64,000 nucleotides of DNA. Origin: Metabacillus litoralis (lineage in GTDB: Bacteria; Bacillota; Bacilli; Bacillales; Bacillaceae). Numbering within the stretch: the first letter of the stretch is position 1; each line of letters begins with the position of its first letter. The notes beneath the pieces were generated by a model. The model was not told the origin of the DNA and did not search any database. It saw nothing but the letters and a program-made list of their open reading frames with translations. The stretch spans positions 186,001 through 250,000 of the forward strand of contig NZ_JAIVKL010000006.1 of assembly GCF_020524045.1 (NCBI RefSeq). The letters are read 5' to 3'. The position numbers and the translations under genes were made by a program. Positions 36,064 to 44,852 of this stretch are shown piece after piece.

Positions 36064-37272
36064 ATGGTTAAAACTCAAGAATTATCTAGAAAGAAATTAC
36101 TCGGTATTGCAGGGCTAGGCTGGATGTTTGATGCAATGGATGTTGGAATTTTATCATTCATTATTGCGGCATTGCAGAAGGATTGGAATTTAACAACTTC
36201 ACAGATGGGTTGGATAGGAAGTGTTAATTCCATTGGGATGGCTGTAGGAGCTCTTGTATTTGGGTTAATGGCAGATAAAGTTGGTCGTAAACAGGTATTT
36301 ATTATTACGTTATTATTATTTTCAGTTGGTAGTGGTCTTTCTGCTTTTGTTACATCTTTAACACTTTTTCTGATCCTAAGATTTTTTATCGGTGCTGGAT
36401 TGGGAGGAGAACTTCCTGTTGCTTCAACTCTTGTTTCTGAGAGTGTACCAGCAAATGAAAGAGGGAAAGTTGTTGTACTATTAGAAAGCTTTTGGGCTGC
36501 AGGGTGGCTCATTGCCGCGCTTATTTCGTATTTTGTCATTCCGAGTTATGGTTGGCAGGCCGCACTTTTACTAAGTGCTATACCGGCATTTTATGCTTTA
36601 TATTTAAGGGTTAAACTCCCAGATTCACCTAGATTTCAAGCTGTAAGTGTGTCAAAACAAAAAGAGTCTTCATTCATGAAAATAGCAAAGGTATGGAAAA
36701 AGCCTTATACAAAACAAACGACAATGTTATGGATTTTATGGTTTTGTATTGTTTTCTCCTACTATGGCATGTTTCTATGGTTACCAAGTGTTATGGTTAT
36801 GAAGGGTTTTAGTTTAATTAAAAGCTTTCAGTATGTTTTAATTATGACTCTTGCTCAATTACCAGGATATTTTACAGCTGCATATTTTATTGAGCGAGCT
36901 GGACGTAAATTTGTTCTTGTTACCTTTTTAATCGGAACAGCAGTTAGTGCCTATTTCTTTGGTAATGCCGAGTCTCTTCCACTGTTACTAACATCAGGGA
37001 TTTTCCTATCATTCTTTAACTTAGGAGCATGGGGAGGATTATATGCATATACGCCAGAACATTATCCAACCGAAATACGAGGTACAGGTGCCGGTTTAGC
37101 TGCTTCTTTTGGAAGAATAGGTGGTATACTTGGACCTCTTTTAGTAGGATATATGGTTGCTGCTGAAGTTTCTATTCATGTGATCTTCTTAATATTTGCT
37201 ATCGCAATATTCATCGGTGCACTTGCTGTCTTGATACTTGGAGAAGAAACAAAACAAAAAGAATTAGCATAA
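36064..37272 (+). CDS. niaP: Niacin transporter NiaP (MFS)
   Basis: A 402-residue, twelve-segment MFS permease. It opens KKLLGIAGLGWMFDAMDVGILSF and has GLMADKVGRKQVF (motif A) and RFFIGAGLGGELPVASTLVSE. These closely match what is known of B. subtilis NiaP (YceI), which imports nicotinate for NAD synthesis. GAAAGGTGG precedes the ATG. It is monocistronic. A palindrome upstream suggests repression. Assignment is by family resemblance; a related organic-anion transporter is the main alternative. Confidence 0.85.
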   Translation: MVKTQELSRKKLLGIAGLGWMFDAMDVGILSFIIAALQKDWNLTTSQMGWIGSVNSIGMAVGALVFGLMADKVGRKQVFIITLLLFSVGSGLSAFVTSLTLFLILRFFIGAGLGGELPVASTLVSESVPANERGKVVVLLESFWAAGWLIAALISYFVIPSYGWQAALLLSAIPAFYALYLRVKLPDSPRFQAVSVSKQKESSFMKIAKVWKKPYTKQTTMLWILWFCIVFSYYGMFLWLPSVMVMKGFSLIKSFQYVLIMTLAQLPGYFTAAYFIERAGRKFVLVTFLIGTAVSAYFFGNAESLPLLLTSGIFLSFFNLGAWGGLYAYTPEHYPTEIRGTGAGLAASFGRIGGILGPLLVGYMVAAEVSIHVIFLIFAIAIFIGALAVLILGEETKQKELA

Positions 37273-37454
37273 TGTATCAACCTGAGATTAGTTAAAAGCT
37301 AATCTCTTTTTCGATTACAGACATAGGCACATCCTTTAGGACATCCGGAGATTATCCTCCACTAGATCCTTCTATTTGGTTTTTTAGCATAAATCTTTAT
37401 CATAAATTTTGATAAAAAAATTACCTGCTCAAGCTTCTAGTTATTTTTTTACGA

Positions 37455-37614
37455 GGCTGTTTCGTAAACTTTGTTGCTTTAACAACTCCAAGTAAAAAGC
37501 ACAATATAAGCATAGTGGCATCTTTTCTTCATAAGATAGTACCTATTTTGCTATTACAACAATGTTTCCACTGCATATTTAAGTCAATTAGCATTAATCT
37601 TTCAGAAAAGAGCC
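37455..37614 (+). mobile_element. MITE-like repeat upstream of diguanylate cyclase
   Basis: 160 bp in forward orientation, from GGCTGTTTTCGTAAACTTTG to CTTTCAGAAAAGAGCC. The flanks TTACGA and TTACAA agree only partly, so the target duplication has decayed or been altered. It ends 72 bases before the next start codon. Confidence 0.85.
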
Positions 37615-37685
37615 TTACAAATACTATTCTTTCATAATTTTTATAAGCTATAATGAACTATGCACAGAAAAAGTAGGTGGAAAAA

Positions 37686-39212
37686 ATGACTCTTCGTAAA
37701 AAGCTACTTCTTGCTTCAATTGGGATTATTACACTATTCATGGTTATCATTATGGTTTTGGTTGGAATAATTACGAATAAGATCCATCATACGTATGAAC
37801 AAGAACAAGTCACAAAACAAATCAATCAAATACGTAATTTAATTGATAATGAACTAGTTCATTTAAATCAGGTGAATCTAGATTATGCTGCTTGGGATGA
37901 TACAACTAATTTTATTAAAAATGAAAATTCTGAATATATAGAATCAAATTTCACAGAAGAAACCTATCAACAAAATCGCTTAGATACAGTGTTATTTTTA
38001 AATCAAAGTGGTCAGTTTATATATGGCAGTAAATTAAATGAAAATGGAAAGCTGGATGAGAATGTTGGTGAGCCAGAGTGGTTAGACATTTATGATCTAA
38101 AAAAGCCCCTTCCACCAAATGGGAAAATAACTGGAATTATTCAAACTAGTGAAGGAATCACGTTACTATCTGCTCATCCTATTTTAAATAGCTCTTATGA
38201 GGGTCCCTCAAATGGAATCCTTATATTTACGAGAAAATTTGATCAAGAGTTGATTAGTGAAATAGGAGATATGATTGGTTTAAAGCTCTCTCTTTTTCAG
38301 GAAATTCCTCAAGATCTGGAATCACTAAAGCTTGAGAAGCTAGAGAAAAATGATTTATTCATTCGTGAAATAAGTGAAACGAAAATCGCAGGTTATAGTT
38401 TACTTACTGATCTATTAGGTCATCCAATTAGCTATGTTGAGGTAACTAGCGAGCGAACCATTTACCATAACGGTAAGTTGTTAGTTTTATTAAATCTCCT
38501 TTCTCTTTTAGTTTTAGTGACAATCATATGTACAGTTATTTATTATACTTTTGATAAAATATTTGCATCAAGGATTATCAGGTTAAAAGAAAGTGTTGTT
38601 AGGGTGCGAGCGTGTAACAATCCAGGTAATCGTGTTGGTAAACATGGTGAAGATGAAATTGGCGATCTTGCCGACCAAATAAATGAAATGCTAGATTCTC
38701 TTGAAACTTACAATGAAAAATGGAAGAAAAGAGCAAATTATGACTCTCTTACAAATCTTCCTAATAGAGGTTATCTAACAAGATTAATATCTGATGCTAT
38801 ATTAAAAAAGCGAAACTTCGCTATTTTCTTTATGGATTTAGATGGATTCAAAGCTGTAAATGATACATTTGGACATGAAATGGGTGATACTTTACTCCAA
38901 TTAGTTGCTGAACGCCTTAAAAATGTTGTTCGAAAAGGTGATACAATCTCACGACTTGGTGGAGATGAGTTTATTTTGTTAGTCGATAAAGCGAGTGATC
39001 AGCAAATGTTAGCAGATTTAGCCGAAAGAATCATTGAAATTATAAATGAGCCATATCATATTGAAACTCATTTAATTAAAGTATCTGCAAGTATAGGAAT
39101 TGCAACATACCCTCAGCATGGAACAGATTATCAATCATTAATCAAAGTGGCAGATGAAGCAATGTACACAGCAAAGAAAAACGGTAAAAATAATTATTAC
39201 GTATCGAAATAA
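37686..39212 (+). CDS. Membrane diguanylate cyclase (extracellular CHASE4-like, HAMP, GGDEF)
   Basis: A 508-residue protein. Membrane segments at about 8-28 and 265-287 enclose an extracellular sensor of the CHASE4 type (NLDYAAWDDTTNFI is characteristic). A HAMP linker follows, then a GGDEF domain with an intact RLGGDEF active site (about residue 425), plus YDSLTNLPNR and FFMDLDGFKAVND. An inhibitory I-site RKGD sits five residues before GGDEF. The enzyme should make cyclic di-GMP and be product-inhibited. The ATG at 37686 follows TAGGTGG; a GTG nine bases earlier is less likely. Monocistronic. Confidence 0.88.
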   Translation: MTLRKKLLLASIGIITLFMVIIMVLVGIITNKIHHTYEQEQVTKQINQIRNLIDNELVHLNQVNLDYAAWDDTTNFIKNENSEYIESNFTEETYQQNRLDTVLFLNQSGQFIYGSKLNENGKLDENVGEPEWLDIYDLKKPLPPNGKITGIIQTSEGITLLSAHPILNSSYEGPSNGILIFTRKFDQELISEIGDMIGLKLSLFQEIPQDLESLKLEKLEKNDLFIREISETKIAGYSLLTDLLGHPISYVEVTSERTIYHNGKLLVLLNLLSLLVLVTIICTVIYYTFDKIFASRIIRLKESVVRVRACNNPGNRVGKHGEDEIGDLADQINEMLDSLETYNEKWKKRANYDSLTNLPNRGYLTRLISDAILKKRNFAIFFMDLDGFKAVNDTFGHEMGDTLLQLVAERLKNVVRKGDTISRLGGDEFILLVDKASDQQMLADLAERIIEIINEPYHIETHLIKVSASIGIATYPQHGTDYQSLIKVADEAMYTAKKNGKNNYYVSK

Positions 39213-39224
39213 AAACATAGAAAA

Positions 39225-39272
39225 GTAAAAGGGGTCAGACTTCTCCATTGTGAGGGATCTGACTCCTTTTAC
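39225..39272 (+). terminator. Terminator after diguanylate cyclase
   Basis: GTAAAAGGGGTCAGA pairs with TCTGACTCCTTTTAC. The GGGGTCAGAC phrase is echoed at 60405-60415 (GGGATCAGACCC), which may be a decayed relative. Confidence 0.65.
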
Positions 39273-39345
39273 AATAGATACATATTAGAATAATATATAA
39301 ATAGAATGTATAATTGGAAGGTATTAACATAGGGGGGGTAAATGG

Positions 39346-40218
39346 ATGAGAAAGATAGTGATGATTATTTTTCAATTTTTTGCAGCATGTATAGGAATTG
39401 TTATATTCGGTGCGATTCCTTCTTTATTTGTCGCTATAAGCACAGAAGAAGGACCTTTAAAGATGTTTTTTCAAACGATTAAGACTATATTAACTAGTTT
39501 AGTTCATTTCCGAGAGTTAACTATTATTATTAGAGGAACTGAATATAAGGTATATCCGTTAATTCTAGAAGGGGCTTTTTATTCATTAACACTTATCATA
39601 TGTGCATTGATATTAGCTTACCTAACGTCTATACTTTTAACGATCATGACTATGCAATTTCCCAAATGGTTAAGAGAGAAAATGAAGTTTATCATTCTCT
39701 TTTTTGAGTCTTTGCCAGATATATTAATTGTATTATTGCTTCAGTTAGCGGTTGTGATCATTTATAAAAAAACAGATATACTTCTTATGAAAGTAGTAAC
39801 TGTAGGAGATAGTCAAGCCCTCTTACTACCTATTTTATGCCTAGCTGTTTTACCAACGATTCAGCTTTATCGATTAGCGATTCATCTTTATGAAGAAGAG
39901 CTACTAAAAGATTATGTTCTACTTGGTAGAGCAAAAGGTTTGAATCATACGTTTTTATTAATCATCCATGTTTTTAGAAACACTGCGATTTCTCTATTTT
40001 TTAACTTTAAGAAAACAATCTGGTTTATGCTATCCACCTTAGTAGTAGTTGAATTATTATTTGGAATTTTTGGGATTACCTATTATTTGACCACCTATAT
40101 GGTTCCAGAAGTTTTTACATTTATATTGTTATTTTTATTTGTACCAATCTTTATTTTCTATCAAATAGTTAAAAGCATCATTGAAATCTCGATAAAGGGA
40201 GGTGAAGCTGTTTCATGA
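39346..40218 (+). CDS. ABC transporter permease, OppB-like
   Basis: A 290-residue protein with about six hydrophobic segments. The stretch DYVLLGRAKGLNHTFLLIIHVFRN is the ATPase-coupling EAA loop (family form ..ARAKGL...). It belongs to the DppB/OppB type of BPD_transp_1 permeases but lacks the usual clear N-terminal OppB signature. GGGGGGG precedes the start. It overlaps the next permease by four bases. No ATPase or binding protein gene lies within reach, so it must borrow an ATPase or have another role. Confidence 0.75.
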   Translation: MRKIVMIIFQFFAACIGIVIFGAIPSLFVAISTEEGPLKMFFQTIKTILTSLVHFRELTIIIRGTEYKVYPLILEGAFYSLTLIICALILAYLTSILLTIMTMQFPKWLREKMKFIILFFESLPDILIVLLLQLAVVIIYKKTDILLMKVVTVGDSQALLLPILCLAVLPTIQLYRLAIHLYEEELLKDYVLLGRAKGLNHTFLLIIHVFRNTAISLFFNFKKTIWFMLSTLVVVELLFGIFGITYYLTTYMVPEVFTFILLFLFVPIFIFYQIVKSIIEISIKGGEAVS

Positions 40219-41234
40219 GTAAACTTTTTAAAAATCCTCTCTTTTTAATTGGGTTCTTATTTTTATTCATTCTAGTTACTGTGAGTTTTATCTATTCTCA
40301 TGCTGTAAATAATGAGGTTAGGCAGATTTATCATATCTATGGTGAAGATAATGAGTTAGTTGATTCTGCACCAATAGCTCCTAGAAAAGAAGTGTTGTTA
40401 GGAACCGATAAACTTGGTTATGACATGTTAAGTAAAGTTCTCATTGGTGCGAAATTTACGATTTTAGCTGCGCTTGTTATTGCTTTATTGAGAATGGTGA
40501 TTTCAGTTCCATTAGGATTAATGTTAGGAACGTATTTTACAAAAACAAAAAAATATGTAAATAGTTTAGTTGATGCCTTTCATTTTATCCCGTTAACAAT
40601 CATAGCCTTATACTTACTAGGACCTGTTCTTTATATGCAGCCAGAAGGATTTTCTTACTCTTTAACAGAAAGAATGGGATTAGAAATTCTAGTGCTAGCT
40701 TTACTAACTGTACCTATTCTTTCCGTACTGATCGGAAATGAAACGAGTGAATTATTAAAGTCAGAATATGTGATGAGTGCTAAAACATTAGGTGGAACTA
40801 GATTTCACATTATTTTAAAACATATTGTTCCTATTCTAAAGGATCGTTTTTTTATCTTATTTGGTCAGCAATTTGTACAAACATTAATTGTTATGGCACA
40901 CTTAGGATTATTTAATCTCTATTTTGGAGGAACGTTATTATCTTTTGATCCAATGGCAGCTGATCCACCACGATCGATAACAAATGAATGGTCAGGATTA
41001 ATAGGCGGAACAAAGATTTTTTTACAATGGGCGCCATGGATTCCGTTAACTCCAATCGTTTGTTTTGCATTAACAATATTGGCTGTTACGTTTATGGTTG
41101 AGGGATTTTCTAGGGTGACAACTGGAAGGCCTGTTTATTTTAAGAAAAGAAAAGATCGTCATAATGGTAAAATTGATAACAAAAGCGTTGAAAATAAGAG
41201 TAATCAGTTTCAACTCTTGAATAAATCATCTTAA
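40215..41234 (+). CDS. ABC transporter permease, OppC-like
   Basis: A 339-residue partner of the preceding permease. The N-terminal membrane anchor and GTDKLGYDMLSKVLIGAKFTILAAL correspond to the OppC signature (LGTDxxGRDxLSRxxxG), with Tyr in place of the usual Arg. The coupling loop is SEYVMSAKTLGGTRFHIILKHIVP. About six membrane segments are present. The C-terminal 30 residues are charged and asparagine-rich. Coupled to the upstream gene by ATGA. Peptide transport is likely by family, but the substrate is unknown. Confidence 0.78.
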   Translation: MSKLFKNPLFLIGFLFLFILVTVSFIYSHAVNNEVRQIYHIYGEDNELVDSAPIAPRKEVLLGTDKLGYDMLSKVLIGAKFTILAALVIALLRMVISVPLGLMLGTYFTKTKKYVNSLVDAFHFIPLTIIALYLLGPVLYMQPEGFSYSLTERMGLEILVLALLTVPILSVLIGNETSELLKSEYVMSAKTLGGTRFHIILKHIVPILKDRFFILFGQQFVQTLIVMAHLGLFNLYFGGTLLSFDPMAADPPRSITNEWSGLIGGTKIFLQWAPWIPLTPIVCFALTILAVTFMVEGFSRVTTGRPVYFKKRKDRHNGKIDNKSVENKSNQFQLLNKSS

Positions 41235-41265
41235 GTACTATTCAAAAGTATAAAGTTAAAAAAAT

Positions 41266-41310
41266 AAGTAGGTGATCTAACATTTTTTCTTAATCGATCA
41301 CCTATGTTTT
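41266..41310. terminator. Bidirectional terminator
   Basis: TAGGTGATC pairs with GATCACCTA; A/T runs on each side give T-tails on both strands. It ends the permease pair and also overlaps the stop of the reverse-strand Spo0E-like gene. Confidence 0.75.
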
Positions 41311-41469
41311 TGTTTTCTGATATCTAGTTATTAGACAATCTAACGCTTGGCTGCACTTAATTGTGTCAGGGTGTTTAAGACCTTTAAACTGAGCAGTTGA
41401 AATCATTTCCATTCTAAGTAGTGAAATTTCTGCCTCTAATTTATCTAATCGGAGCTCTTTTTTTAACAT
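41302..41469 (-). CDS. Spo0E-like aspartyl-phosphate phosphatase family peptide
   Basis: A 55-residue reverse-strand frame, with AAGGAGAG ahead of the ATG. After a helix of alternating charge (MLKKELRLDKLEAEISLLRME) comes GLKHPDTIKCSQALDCLITRYQ, which fits the Spo0E family signature S-x2-LD-x-LI. Members dephosphorylate Spo0A-P and delay sporulation. The conserved Ser-Gln-x-Leu-Asp core is intact. The size fits the family (50-85 residues). Function is inferred from the motif. Confidence 0.75.
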   Translation of the reverse strand: MLKKELRLDKLEAEISLLRMEMISTAQFKGLKHPDTIKCSQALDCLITRYQKTKT

Positions 41470-41727
41470 ATAAACTCTCCTTAAGGATACATAATCACTA
41501 GTATTATCTTATTAAATTAATTAAATCTATAGTAAAACAAAATAAACAAATAGATGAGATTTTCGACAATTGTTCTTATAAACTGACAGAATCATCAGGG
41601 TTTTTTAGAGAAAGAAGGCTTTGTCTATTAAGTTACTTATAACTTAACTGTAGTGTATCTTTAACTTGATAATAATTGTCAATCAAGTTTAAAGGTAAAA
41701 TTTTAAAAGAAATTAGGAGCTGATATC

Positions 41728-43032
41728 TTGAAACAAAATCGTATTATTTTTATCTTGGCATTCATTTTCTTAGTGCTTATTGTTAGTTCATTTCTTACGA
41801 TTCTTTTTGGAGAGAAAGATCCTTATAAATACTTTACAGGGTTAGGTAGTGAACTTGCTGTTTCACCGAATGATGAGGAAATCGCGTTTTCTTATTTTTT
41901 AGATGGTAATGAAGCTATTTATAAGGCAGGACTTGATGGATCTAATATTATAAAGGTAACGAAGGGCAGTAAGGGACGGTATCATACACCAAGATTCTCA
42001 GTTGATGGGAAGGAAATTCTTTACTTATCAAAAGATGATACAGGTATAAATCGTTTAACTCTTCAAAATTTGAACACATCAACAAAAGAACAACTAACTG
42101 AAAACACCATGCATGTGACAGATGCTGTTTTTTCTCAGACTGGCGAAAAGGTTTATTTTATAGGAATACAAGCAGAAGAATTTAAAAAAGCAGAAGGTGA
42201 AACACGAGAAGGTTATGATCTTTATCAAGTAGATGTTGCTAGTAAGGAAGTAACGCAGTTAACTGATCAAGATCATTTTTCGATGAATGATCTCTCTATA
42301 TCTAAAGATGGAAAAACACTATATTATAGCTTATTTAATGAATTCGAACAGCTTTATAGCTACACGATTGAAAATGAAAAGCAAGCTCCTCTTGAAGCAA
42401 CATCAAAGCTAAATCATGATATTTATTCTTCAGTTCTGTCTTATGATGAGCAACTTTTAGCTTATACTGCTGTTTCAGAGGAAACAGAGGACACATCTTT
42501 GTTTGCATATGAATTATTTGTAAAAAACCTAGAAACGAATGAAACGAAACGACTGACTGATTTACAGACAAATATTCATGCACCTACGTTTTTCCATCAA
42601 TCAAACCAAATGATTTTTCTGGAAAATAAAAACTGGCCAGAAGAACCTGAAGAATATCAACTGATGACAATGTCTATAACAGATGATGTTCCAGAAGTGA
42701 TAAATTTAGAGCTTCCTGTTTCAAAAGAAAATCATTTCATAATGAAGATTCTTGAGAGTTTATTAAGTGGAGTTGCGCTAGCTGTATATTACATTCTCTT
42801 TTTTAGTTGTTTCACTGTTTTGGCTCAGAGAAATTCTCGAAAAGTATTTTTACCGTTTTATATCAGTATAAGTTTGGCGGTTGTTCTTTTTCTTAGTAGC
42901 TTTGTTGTGGGAGCTTTAAGTAATCCGTGGAATGGGCTTGGTATTGCTATGCTTTCTGTAGGGATTCTTGGTTGCTCACTAGTATTGCTGTTATTGACAT
43001 TTATCGTGAAAAAAATCGTAAAGCCTGTATAA
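41728..43032 (+). CDS. Membrane protein with TolB-like beta-propeller repeats
   Basis: A 434-residue protein starting with TTG, eight bases after TTAGGAG. An N-terminal membrane anchor (about 7-28) leads to an extracellular six-bladed propeller with WD40/TolB repeat phrases: SPNDEEIAFSYFLDGN, SVDGKEILYLSKDDTG, SQTGEKVYFIG, SKDGKTLYYSLF and SYDEQLLAYTAVS. Three C-terminal membrane segments (about 345-430) follow. No enzyme motif is present. It follows the orphan permeases and might act with them, but the intervening terminator argues against one transcript. Confidence 0.75.
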   Translation: MKQNRIIFILAFIFLVLIVSSFLTILFGEKDPYKYFTGLGSELAVSPNDEEIAFSYFLDGNEAIYKAGLDGSNIIKVTKGSKGRYHTPRFSVDGKEILYLSKDDTGINRLTLQNLNTSTKEQLTENTMHVTDAVFSQTGEKVYFIGIQAEEFKKAEGETREGYDLYQVDVASKEVTQLTDQDHFSMNDLSISKDGKTLYYSLFNEFEQLYSYTIENEKQAPLEATSKLNHDIYSSVLSYDEQLLAYTAVSEETEDTSLFAYELFVKNLETNETKRLTDLQTNIHAPTFFHQSNQMIFLENKNWPEEPEEYQLMTMSITDDVPEVINLELPVSKENHFIMKILESLLSGVALAVYYILFFSCFTVLAQRNSRKVFLPFYISISLAVVLFLSSFVVGALSNPWNGLGIAMLSVGILGCSLVLLLLTFIVKKIVKPV

Positions 43033-43064
43033 ATTTCAAGGTGTTTAACGACCGATTGAAGTAA

Positions 43065-43104
43065 GAGTTGAAGCTGGATGTTGCAGCTTCACTCTTTTTT
43101 TTAG
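43065..43104 (+). terminator. Terminator after the propeller protein
   Basis: TGAAGCTG pairs with CAGCTTCA across a seven-base loop, followed by eight T. The rest of 43105-43357 shows no gene or clear promoter. Confidence 0.85.
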
Positions 43105-43357
43105 GTGGAAAATTGTCCTTAGTTTCAGAATCTCTGTCTTTATCTCCTCTTTTATACGCTTTTCACACAAGGAATTCTTCATAGTTAACATGTACGCAAT
43201 CATTAACATAAAGCATTATCACAACATGCTTTAAATGAGTGTAGTTTCATAAACCCCTTTTATCAGTTTGATCTATAATTTCTAGTTATCTGTCCAAGCG
43301 ATGCTGGAATAGGTTTTATTGTAGGTGAAGATTAAACAAATATCAGGGAGGTAACTC

Positions 43358-44263
43358 ATGTATCCATATCCTGTTTATCCATATTATGCAATGCAACAAA
43401 AAGTTAAACAAAAACCTATTGTGTTTCCACCACAGCATCAGGAAAGACAGCCTGGGTTTGAATATGAAATGATTCCAAGACCAATTTCTGAGTGGGCTGG
43501 ATATAAAGGAAGTGGCAAGTTAAAAAATAAAGTGGCTATTATTACTGGTGGAGATAGCGGGATTGGTCGAGCTATCGCATATGCATTTGTTAAAGAAGGT
43601 GCATCAGTGGTGATTCCATATCTAAATGAACATAAAGATGCTCAAGAAACAAAACGAAGAATCGAGGAGCTTGGAGGAAAATGTCTCCTTTTCGCGGGTG
43701 ATTTAGGTCAAGAACATACCTCTTATGAAGTTGTTAAAATGGCCATTCAAACATTTGGTAGGCTAGACATACTAGTGAACAACCACGCTATACAAATCGT
43801 TCAAGATAGCATATTAAATATTTCTGCACAACAGCTTGAAGCAACTTTCCGTACGAATATTTTTGCGTTTTTCTATATGACAAAAGCTTGTCTTCCATAT
43901 TTAAAAGAAGGTAGTTCAATCATTAATACAACATCCATCACAGCTTATGAAGGAAATGAAAAATTAATTGACTACTCTGCAACAAAAGGAGCGATTATGA
44001 CCTTTACTCGTTCTTTATCACTTTCATTAGTGGATAAAGGTATTCGTGTAAATGGAGTAGCTCCAGGACCAATATGGACTCCATTGATACCGGCTAGTTT
44101 TTCTGCAAAAAATGTTTCGACATTTGGAGCAGACACTGAAATGAAACGACCAGGTCAACCTTTTGAATTGGCTCCGTCATATGTTTATCTGGCATCAGAT
44201 GATTCAAGATATGTCACTGGTCAAGTATTACATGTCAACGGTGGAAAATTTAGAACAACATAA
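43358..44263 (+). CDS. Short-chain dehydrogenase/reductase (YhdF/YhxC-like)
   Basis: A 301-residue SDR with a 50-residue N-terminal extension that starts with a Tyr/Pro-rich stretch (MYPYPVYPYYAMQQ). The NAD(P) site is TGGDSGIGRA, NNHAIQ is the structural NAG-type motif, and Ser (TTSITAYEG) with YSATK form the catalytic set. Bacillus relatives with the extension (YhdF, YhxC, YhxD) are SigB-controlled stress proteins of unknown substrate. No convincing SigB promoter was seen here. GGGAGG precedes the ATG. Monocistronic. Confidence 0.85.
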   Translation: MYPYPVYPYYAMQQKVKQKPIVFPPQHQERQPGFEYEMIPRPISEWAGYKGSGKLKNKVAIITGGDSGIGRAIAYAFVKEGASVVIPYLNEHKDAQETKRRIEELGGKCLLFAGDLGQEHTSYEVVKMAIQTFGRLDILVNNHAIQIVQDSILNISAQQLEATFRTNIFAFFYMTKACLPYLKEGSSIINTTSITAYEGNEKLIDYSATKGAIMTFTRSLSLSLVDKGIRVNGVAPGPIWTPLIPASFSAKNVSTFGADTEMKRPGQPFELAPSYVYLASDDSRYVTGQVLHVNGGKFRTT

Positions 44264-44326
44264 TATATACAATAACAATTTATGTTTTATACAGGAAAAA
44301 AGTAATAGATAAGTGGTGAAAAAGCC

Positions 44327-44548
44327 TGTGTATAACCTGTGAATAGCGTAATAAAGACCTACATATATTGTGGCGAACGAATGTACCCACACAAAATGTG
44401 GATAGAGTCTGTGGATATGTTGATAACTTTTGTGGATAAGTTGTTGTTAACTGTTAAAAACCATGTTAATATCTAAATTTTTAATTTGGGAAATAAAAAT
44501 TTGTGGAAGAATAATAATTTTTTGTGTTTTTCAACTCACTTATCCACA
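44327..44548. promoter_or_regulatory. Cluster of six DnaA-box-like sites
   Basis: On the + strand TGTGTATAA (44327), TGTGAATAG (44338), TGTGGATAG (44397), TGTGGATAT (44410) and TGTGGATAA (44431) are reverse forms of TTATNCACA with at most one mismatch. On the other orientation TTATCCACA lies at 44540. Three are exact matches. A seventh, TGTTGATAA at 44419, has one mismatch. The stretch between the last boxes is AT-rich. It resembles the extra-oriC DnaA-box clusters of B. subtilis; an actual origin is less likely. Confidence 0.7.
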
Positions 44549-44567
44549 ATTTATTCTTTCTAGTACG

Positions 44568-44702
44568 TGCTGGGCCAATCGTATCTTAACAAAAGAGTAA
44601 CTAACAATGGTTGTAGGTATAGTCAACGTCGATCCTGAAATATACTCCGCTAAGCTTTAACATTGTTCGGAGTTTTGTTAATCACTAAGTTATGTCCCAG
44701 CC
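44568..44702 (+). repeat. GGCTG(A/G)GACA-ended element, copy 1 (degraded left end)
   Basis: The left end TGCTGGGCCAATCGTATCTT is a decayed form of the left end at 46144. The right end AAGTTATGTCCCAGCC is intact. Between are GGTTGTAGGTATAG and CTGAAATATACTCCGCTAAG. It lacks the GC-rich core of the 46-kb copy and gives the uninterrupted sequence around GTTTTGTTAATCAC, an empty site for the MITE at 46359. Confidence 0.75.
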
Positions 44703-44714
44703 CTCTTTAACTTT

Positions 44715-44769
44715 TGCTGTTTTCCCTCCAAATTTTGATGACATAGCAACAATCGTTCAGAAAAGAGCC
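44715..44769 (+). mobile_element. Internally deleted MITE-like copy
   Basis: Only the two ends remain: GCTGTTTTC at the left and CAACAATCGTTCAGAAAAG followed by AGCC at the right. The total is 55 bp. The flanks TTAACTTT and TTAATTTT agree at seven of eight positions, supporting a true insertion later shortened. Confidence 0.7.
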
Positions 44770-44852
44770 TTAATTTTTATTACATTTCATTTGAAAAGGA
44801 ATATAAATAGACCTTTGATGCATTCTAATTTATACGAAGTAAAAAAGGACGG

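Noticed and set aside
36075-36539. A 154-codon frame antisense to niaP
   Set aside because: Complement of a transmembrane coding region; no start signals and the sense gene is strongly supported.
44327-44548. A chromosomal or plasmid origin of replication
   Set aside because: DnaA boxes are present, but no dnaA, dnaN, rep or par gene is near and flanking genes are ordinary chromosomal ones; kept as a DnaA-box cluster only.
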